From Neocallimastix lanati (nom. inval.) (Eukaryota; Neocallimastigomycota; Neocallimastigomycetes; Neocallimastigales; Neocallimastigaceae), in NCBI GenBank assembly GCA_016946835.1, contig JACVTC010000222.1, positions 1-62,000 on the forward strand: a stretch of 62,000 bases of DNA, in the 5' to 3' direction. Made by a program: the position numbers and the translations under genes. The notes under the pieces are model-generated. The model was given only the letters and a program-made list of their open reading frames with translations. It did no database searches and had not been told where the DNA came from. Shown one piece after another: positions 54,973-62,000 of the stretch (within the stretch, counting starts at the first letter, position 1; each line of letters starts with the position of its first letter).

Positions 54973-56514
54973 CTAAATTTTATCTGCCATAGAAAATGGT
55001 ATTTCACCATCTTTATTTTTTTTTATTTATATCTGCTTCATGATTGACTAAATATTTTATTAATTCTTTATTTCCGCTTTTTACATGCATAAAATAATGG
55101 CGTTTCACCATCTACATTTTCTTTATTTATATCTGCTCCATGTTCTACTAAGTATTCGACTAAATCTTCATTTCCACTAACACATGCATCAAATAATGGT
55201 GTTTCACCATCTTTATTTTCTTCATATATATCTGCTCTATGTTCTACTACTAAGTATTCTGCTAAATATTTATTTTCACTTCCGCAAGCTTTAAATAATG
55301 GTGTTTCACCATTCTTGTTTTCTTCATTTATATCTGCTCCATGCTCTACTAAATATTCTACTAAAATTTTATTTCCACTTTTACATACTTTAAATAATGG
55401 TGTTTACCCAAAAATATCTTTTTTATTTATATCTGCTCCATTTTATAATAAGTATTTCACTAAATCTTTATTTCCATTTTCACATGCATCAAATAATACT
55501 GTTTCACCTAAAATATCATCTTTGTTGATGTCTGCTCCATTTTCTAGTAAGTATTTCACTAGATCTTTATTTCCGCTTTCACATGCATTAAATAATAGTG
55601 ATTCATCATCTTCATTTTCTCTAATAATATCTACTCCATACTCTGTTACAAAATATTCTACTTTCACAGGTATTAAATAAAGGAATATTACCATATTTAT
55701 ATCGTTTATTTATATTTGCTCCTTGTTTTACTAAGTATTCTATTAAATCTATTTTTCCACTATTGCATGCATAAAATAATGGTGTTTCACCATATTTATT
55801 TTCTTGATTTATATTTATTCCATATTTTACTACTAAATATTCCACTAAATCTTTATTTCCACTTTCACATCCCATGAATAATGGTGTATCACCATTCCAT
55901 TTATTTTCTTGAATTATATCTGCTCCATGTTCTTCTAAGAATTCCACTAATTCCTTATGTCCATTTTCACAAGCTATAAATAATGGTGTTTCACTATCAC
56001 TTCTTTCTTGATTTATATCTGCTCCATGTTCTACAAAGTATTTCACCAAATCTTTATTTCCACTTTCACATGCGTCATATAAAGCCATTTTACCATTCAT
56101 ATAAACTACTTTATTTATATCCACTTGATGTTCTACTAAATATTTTAATAAATTTTTATTCCCATTTTTGATTATATAAAAAATTTTATTATTAAATTTA
56201 TTCTTTTTTTTATATTTTTATATAATTTTATATTTATCTTTAGAAATTTCATAATTTAAATTCTTAATAGGAGTTTTATTTTTATAAAGAAGAGGTAAAC
56301 ATTTAATAAATTCATTATCATAAAATTTTGAAATATTAAAAAATTTTATTAATTCCTTCCTATTTGAATTCTTTATTAATTCTTTTATTTCAGAAGTAGT
56401 AATATATTTATCATTTTCTTGATTATTTCTTAAAGTTTTTAACTTTTTAAACCTATGTCCATTATCATTATATCCATCAGATATTTTATCTCTCTTCTTT
56501 ACAAGATTATTCAT
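54973..56514 (-). pseudogene. Ankyrin family copy G, full length but frameshifted
   Basis: True ATG at 56514 (MNNLVKKRDKISDGYNDNGH), with the complete N-terminal module to ISKDKYKII (stop near 56218). Then come about eleven ankyrin repeats in shifting frames (56124-55621, 55694-55443 and further to a stop at 54973-54975, ending GEIPFSMADKI). Breaks near 56215, 55660, 55410, 55260 and 55080. It shows what an unbroken gene looked like: about 90 N-terminal residues followed by 33-residue ankyrin units. Confidence 0.85.
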
Positions 56515-56749
56515 ATTAATTGTATTTATTATTAATTTTTCTATTAGTTTCTATTCGAAAAATATTTTTTTTTATTTTCAATAAATATAAATTAATATAA
56601 ATAATAATTATAAAATCTACTATGTATTTAAAAAATATATAATTATATTTTTTAATTTTCTTAAAAAAAAATAAAATAAAATAAAAAAAAAAAGAAATAT
56701 CTTTATATTTATATTGTAAATTAATTTACCAAAAATAAATTACTTTATA

Positions 56750-56799
<50 letters not shown>

Positions 56800-56880
56800 A
56801 TATTTATATAAGAGATAATTAGTACAAAAAAAAATGGTAAATAAAATTTTAAAAGAGATATTTAATCAATTAATCAATTA
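56515..56880. repeat. 5' flank of ankyrin copy G
   Basis: Conserved family upstream flank (AAAATATATAATTATATTTTTTAATTTT, AAATATCTTTATATTTATATTGTAAATT, AAAAGAGATATTTAATCAATT), including an A run of about 46 at 56752-56797. Confidence 0.7.
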
Positions 56881-58897
56881 AAAAAAAAAAAAAAATTTAT
56901 TTCCAAAATAAATTTGCATAAATAATTATATTTATATATATATATTTATATTTGAAATAAATAAATAAATAAAATAAAAATTTTATTATTTATATATATA
57001 AAAATAAAATATAATTAAGTAATTTAATAATTTGTTTTAAATATATACTATTTTATACTAATTTAAAATATTGAAATAAAACATGAAGAATAAATAATTA
57101 AAGCATTTCGAAGTAAATCATATCTAAATTCACTTTATGAACTTTTAGAATAAAAAAAATTATTGAAAATTGCATTTAAAAAAAAAAAAATAAAAATAAA
57201 ATATAAAAATGATATTAACATAAATATAATAATAAAAATGATATCATCAAGATAAAATATATATATATATATAAAAATGTTAACTGGAAATATTTAAAAA
57301 AAAAAGGATAATAGAATTTATAATGAAATTATACTATTCTCTTCTCAAATAGTAAAAGTATATAATTAAATATTATACTATTCTCAGTTCATTGATCCAT
57401 TATCTTTTCTTAATAAAAAAAAAAAAATCTTAAAATTTATATTGAAACCTTTAATATAAATAATTTATATTTAATAATATATAATAATATATTAATATTT
57501 ATTTACACAGTATATTATAATACATTTATAATATATATAATATATTTATATTATTCCATCAATTATTTAAATTTTTTTAATTATTTTAATTATTAGTTAC
57601 GTCCTTTTTTTTTTTAATTAATTATTTAAATTCTTTTATAATTATTTTGTTGATGATGTTCATTATTTTATGATTTTATAAATTTATAATTATATACATA
57701 AATTAATGAATTATACACGTGTTTATTTCTATGAAAAGATTTTAATTTGTATATTTAGTATTTTTTTTTTTTTTAATACTTTATAATAAAAACAAATTAA
57801 TTATACTTCCTTTCTTTTAATTCATTTCAAATATATAAATACAAGAAGCCTTTTAATATGTTTACATTGAGAATAAAGTCTTACAAAACTTTGTTTAAAC
57901 TATTCTAGTTATTCTTTCTTTTATATATTCATTATTATGGAAAGTCTAATAATTATTAATGATAATATTGTTTCTACATTATATGTATAATACAATATTG
58001 CAATACATTAATACATTACATTATTCATTAGTAATATTCTTACATTAACTCAGTTTGTATGAAGAGTGTAAGACAAAGAGGAAGACATTAAGACATAATA
58101 ATAATATTTATTTATAAAATTTTTTATTATAAAAAAAAAAAAAAAAAAAGAAAAAGTAATAATACAAACTAAATGTTTTATCAATAAAAATATTCATTAT
58201 GCTTTCTAATTAAAAAAAGTTTTTATCCTAAAATGAAAGATAATTGCATTATACAAATAAATTTTTTTTTTTTTAAACAATTTTATATTTTATATTAATG
58301 TTAATTTTTATTATATTTTTTAAAAAATATTTAAATAAAAATATTATAATTTAATAATAAATCATTTCTATATTTATTTATGAATAAAAAAAAAATTAAA
58401 TATATATTTTATAAAATATATTTTAATAAATTAAAAAATATGATTATTAATGATTAATATTATTATTATTACTTTTATAATTATTTATTTATTAATAAAT
58501 AGTCTTTATTCTTTTTATTATTTATTATTTGAATTATTTAAATTATTCCATGATTTGAATTATTCATATTATTCAAATTATTCCATTATGCATTATTATT
58601 TAATTAGTTTTTTTCTTTTAATATTAGCAATAACAAATTATAATAAAAAGAGTTAAACTCTTAAAGATAATTTAATTTTATGAACACTTTTATAATTAAA
58701 GTTTTAATTTCATTTTATTAAATATTAAAAAAATTAAAATTTTAATTATTTTTATTTTTTATATAATTATAATTATATTATTTAATGATTATTTAATAAA
58801 TAGATTTTAAAATTATAAAAAAAACATACTAATAATAATAAAAATAAATAATAAATAAATAAATAAAATAAAATAAAAAAAGATTTAAATATATATT

Positions 58898-58933
<36 letters not shown>

Positions 58934-59099
58934 TTTAAATAGAGATTGACTTCATTAATTCTTTTTAGAGAATTACAATTAATAAATTTTTATTAAAAGA
59001 TAATTAAAATAAAAAACGGAAATAAAAAAAAATATATTAAATATAAATTAATATTTATATAATTATATATATAAATATATTTAATGAACAAAGTTTTTT
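56881..59099. other. AT-rich spacer, no gene seen
   Basis: Long AT-rich stretch. The short frame at 58450-58656 is a low-complexity I/L/Y/S translation and is not accepted. An ACACGTGTTTATTT word at about 57716 echoes the hairpin at 44177. Nothing else recognised. Confidence 0.65.
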
Positions 59100-59493
59100 T
59101 TTATTCCAATTATCTTATATATAAATATAACTTTTATATTTTTTATAATAGTGTTTAATGAAATGAATTTTGAATATAAATATTAAAGGTATTCTTTTTT
59201 TATTTTTATTTTTATTTTTTTTATTTTTTTTATTTTTATTTTTTTAAAAAAGATATGACTATTTATGAATAATAAATAAATAATATCTTTTAAAATTATT
59301 ATTTATATTTATTTATATTTATTTATATTTATTTATATTTATTTATATTTATTTATATTTATTTATATTTATTTATATTTATTTATATTTATTTACATTT
59401 ATTTATATTTATTGAATATAAAAAAATTAATTTTCAAATAGATTATAATAAAAAAAAATAATAAAAATAAACATAGTATCAAATAGAAATAAT
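59100..59493. repeat. 5' flank of ankyrin copy H (inverted orientation)
   Basis: Reverse-complement version of the conserved upstream flank, with a TTTATA/TTTATATTTA microsatellite at about 59300-59415 inside it. The flank travelled with the gene, supporting block duplication. Confidence 0.6.
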
Positions 59494-60698
59494 ATGAATA
59501 ACCGTTTAAAAATGAGTGATATAATATCTAAAAAATATAATGAATGTAGGTTTAAAATATTAAAAACTGAAACAAATAATCAAGAAAATGATTCATATTT
59601 TACTTCTTCTGAAATAAAAGAATTAATAAAGAACTCAAAATTGAAGGAATTAAAAAATATTTTTATTAATTCAAAGTTTTATGATAATGAATTTATTAAA
59701 TGTTTACTTCTTCTCTATAAAAATAAAACTCCTATCAAGAATTTAAATTATGAAATTTCTAAAGATAAAAAAAAAAATTGTTTTAGATTTTCAAAGAAGT
59801 TACGATTTTTCATTGAGTGATACTTATATAATTGAAAATGGGAATAAAAATTTATTAAAATTTTTAGTAAAACATAGAGTGGATATAAATAAAGTAATTT
59901 ATAATAATGATGAAATATCATTACTTAATGCTATCGAACATGGAAATAAAGATTTAGTAGTGTATTTAGTAGAGCATGGAGCAGATATAAATAAAGAAAA
60001 TGAAGATGGTAAAACACCATTATTTGGTGCATGTCTTAAGGGAAAAAAAGATTTAGTTGAATATTTAGTAGAGCATGGAGCAGATATAAATAAAGAAAAT
60101 AAAGGATATTTTATCACCCATTATTTAGAGCCTGTGAAAGTGAAAATGACGATTTAGTGAAATACTATGTAGAACATGAAGCAGACATAAATAAAGAAAA
60201 TAAATATGGTGAAACACCTTTACTTAAGGCAATTAAAATGGAAAGTAAGGAATTAGTAGAATGTTTAGTAGAGCATGGAACAGATATTAATAAGGAAAAT
60301 AAAGAAGGTAAAACACCCTTATTTAAAGCCTATGAAAGTAAAAATAAATATTTAATGCAATATTTAGTAAAACATGGAGCAGATATAAATAAAGAAGATA
60401 AATACAATGAAACACTATTATTTAAGGCAATTGGAAGTGGAGATTAAATTTTGTAAAATTTTTGGTTGAATGTGGGGCAGATACAAATAAAGAAAATAAA
60501 ATTGGTGAAATACCTTTACTTAAGGCAATTAAAAGTAGAAAAAAAGAATTAATAGAATGTTTAGTAAAACATAGAGCAGATATAAATAAAGAAAATAAAG
60601 AATGTGAAACACCATTATCTAAGGCAATTGAAAGTGAAAATATTGAATTAATAAAATATTTAATAGAATGTGCGGAAGATATAAACAAAGAAAATTAA
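59494..60698 (+). pseudogene. Ankyrin family copy H, plus strand, frameshifted
   Basis: ATG at 59494 (MNNRLKMSDIISKKYNEC) with the conserved N-terminal module up to NLNYEISKDK. The frame breaks at the A run 59767-59776. Ankyrin repeats follow in three more frames (to 60157, 60157-60447, and 60462-60698) with 1-base shifts near 60110 and 60445. About nine repeats, the last ones diverged (LVKHRADINKENKECETPLS). The only copy in this array on the plus strand. Confidence 0.85.
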
Positions 60699-60879
60699 AA
60701 TGTTGAAACACAACTAAATAAATGAATAAATAAATAATAAACAAAAAAAAAATTAAATTTTAAATAATAATATTAAATTACATCATTAATTGAATATAAT
60801 AAAAATGTAAAAAAATTTCATTTCCAAAACATTGATCTTTAATATTCTTTAATAAAAAACAATAATAGATATTTATTTT

Positions 60880-61480
60880 ATTTTATTTTATTTTATTTTA
60901 TTTTATTTTACTTTATTCAATCTGTACTTTATATTTAATATTCTACTATTTATTTTATTTTATTTTATTTTATTTTACTTTATTCAATCTGTACTTTATA
61001 TTTAATATTCTACTATTTATTTTATTTTATTTTATTTTATTCAATCTGTATTTTTATTCATATTCTACTATTTATTTTATTTTATTTTATTTTATTCAAT
61101 CTGTATTTTTATTCATATTCTACTATTTATTTTATTTTATTTTATTTTATTCAATCTGTATTTTTATTCATATTCTACTATTTATTTTATTTTATCTTAT
61201 TTTATTCAATCTGTACTTTTAATTCATATTCTACTATTTATTTTATTTTATTTTATTTTATTTTATTCTATTTTATTTTATTTTATTTTATTTTATTTTA
61301 TTCAATCTGTACTTTTAATTCATATTCTACTATTTATTTTATTTTATTTTATTTTATTCAATCTGTACTTTTAATTCATATTCTACTATTTATTTTATTT
61401 TATTTTATTTTATTTTATTCAATCTGTACTTTTATTCATATTCTACTATTTATTTTATTTTATTTTATTTTATATACTTA
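60880..61480. repeat. TTTTA-based minisatellite, about 9-10 units
   Basis: Units of (TTTTA)n followed by TTCAATCTGTACTTTnAATTCATATTCTACTATTTA recur about every 55-70 bp (TTCAATCTGTA near 60915, 60984, 61039, 61095, 61151, 61206, 61302, 61358 and 61419). The same family occurs singly at about 24615 and, diverged, at 39405-39665. Confidence 0.93.
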
Positions 61481-61498
61481 TATATATTATTACATTCT

Positions 61499-61537
<39 letters not shown>

Positions 61538-61709
61538 TACTTTTATTTTTTTTAAATATAATTTTATTAAAATTTTATATGGTGTTAGCAAAAATTTTTA
61601 CAAGCCATTAAAAATAAATGTCGTATTAAAAATTTGTATTTTAAAAATAGGCGAAATGCACCACATTCTATAGAATTTATGATATTACATAAATGAATGT
61701 GGTGCATTT
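61481..61709. repeat. Dispersed repeat tail, copy 2, with 15-bp inverted repeat
   Basis: The tail after an ATTT run matches 24905-25015 (ACAAGCCATTAAAAATAAAT, TTTGTATTTTAAAAAT). AAATGCACCACATTC (61654-61668) is perfectly inverted at 61695-61709 (GAATGTGGTGCATTT). Copy 1 has only the first arm (AAATGCCCCACATTC). Confidence 0.85.
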
Positions 61710-61817
61710 AATTAAATATTTGACTTGAATAAAAATTAAATTAAAGTCATAAATTAATGATTTCTGACCGATAATTTATTAATGATATTGTGATATCTTT
61801 ACAATTTCTCCCTTTTA

Positions 61818-62000
61818 GTTTGAATTCCTGCGAGAATTACTTAGTAAAGGCGAAGTCTTCTCTAAATTAGATCTTCGTTCATTATATAATTTGATTAGGA
61901 TCAAAGAAGGTGATGAATATAAAGAAAAAGCATTCACTTGTAAATATGGTCACTATGAGTATTTAGTCATGCCTTTTAGATTAAAAAATGCACCCGCGGT
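61818..62000 (+). mobile_element. Ty3/gypsy reverse transcriptase domain, partial (runs off window)
   Basis: The plus frame reads [20 protein letters not shown] (catalytic Asp of the first RT motif is the D in KLDL), then [35 protein letters not shown], the classical Ty3/gypsy RT block. The YxDD motif lies beyond the edge. Immediately upstream is an in-frame TAG (TTTTAG) in a pyrimidine-rich stretch, and no gypsy sequence is recognisable before it. The element is therefore 5' truncated at about 61815, or the boundary is a 3' splice-like junction. Confidence 0.92.

Noticed and set aside
58450-58656. 68-residue hydrophobic ORF
   Set aside because: I/L/Y/S low-complexity translation in AT-rich spacer; no homologous feature in the other copies.
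1-62000. tRNA or rRNA genes
   Set aside because: No cloverleaf-like GC-containing segment or rRNA core was recognised by eye. A covariance-model scan was not possible, so absence is not proven.

Overview
The window is an extremely AT-rich piece of a eukaryotic nuclear genome, most likely from an anaerobic gut fungus (Neocallimastigomycota). The main evidence is the secreted protein at 20000-23929 (minus). It carries four cysteine-rich domains of the fungal dockerin/CBM10 type used by anaerobic-fungal cellulosomes, plus two hevein-type chitin-binding (CBM18) domains, Thr-rich linkers and ricin-like trefoils. Homopolymer runs of 30-53 bases, many micro- and minisatellites, and large families of short-repeat ankyrin proteins fit the same group. 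No species is claimed.

Layout. 1-8970 is almost gene-free satellite DNA: a ~195-bp satellite (13 copies, with two diverged monomers at its edge), a GACCC-containing minisatellite, and a ~170-bp hairpin-rich satellite. 8970-13108 holds a CT-rich unique-looking block, a 509-bp tandem duplication joined by telomere-like CCCTAA sequence, and a 5'-truncated LINE with a frameshifted ORF, AATAAA and poly(A). 13111-16880 is a 3.8-kb A-rich minisatellite with a 687-bp higher-order duplication. 17.6-25.9 kb contains the two best host genes: the dockerin/PI-PLC-like protein, and a small Cys-rich type I membrane protein on the opposite strand.

26.0-30.5 kb is a transposon graveyard: a ~1-kb direct repeat in two copies, a Ty1/copia RNase H fragment with a putative LTR edge, and a heavily decayed LINE RT. 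30.48-39.3 kb looks like a degraded endogenous nucleocytoplasmic large DNA virus (NCLDV) segment. It has a broken D6/D11-type SF2 helicase, a possible capping-enzyme triphosphatase domain cut off exactly where a repeat begins, an unrecognised broken gene, and two small plus-strand ORFs bracketed by a perfect 15-bp inverted repeat.

41-60.7 kb is an ankyrin region. Two relics pair ankyrin repeats with a trypsin-like serine protease domain (41.1-43.3 minus; 45.8-47.2 plus). An amplified family of ankyrin genes shares conserved 5' and 3' flanks, with one long open copy (50191-52077) and at least six broken, truncated or rearranged ones. One of these has an internal inverted segment. The window ends in a dispersed TTTTA-type minisatellite family, a 15-bp inverted repeat, and the start of a Ty3/gypsy RT domain that runs off the edge.

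How it fits together: the only clearly intact genes are the secreted dockerin protein, the small membrane protein and possibly one ankyrin gene. Nearly everything else is repeat amplification, retroelement debris, viral fossil and gene-family turnover.
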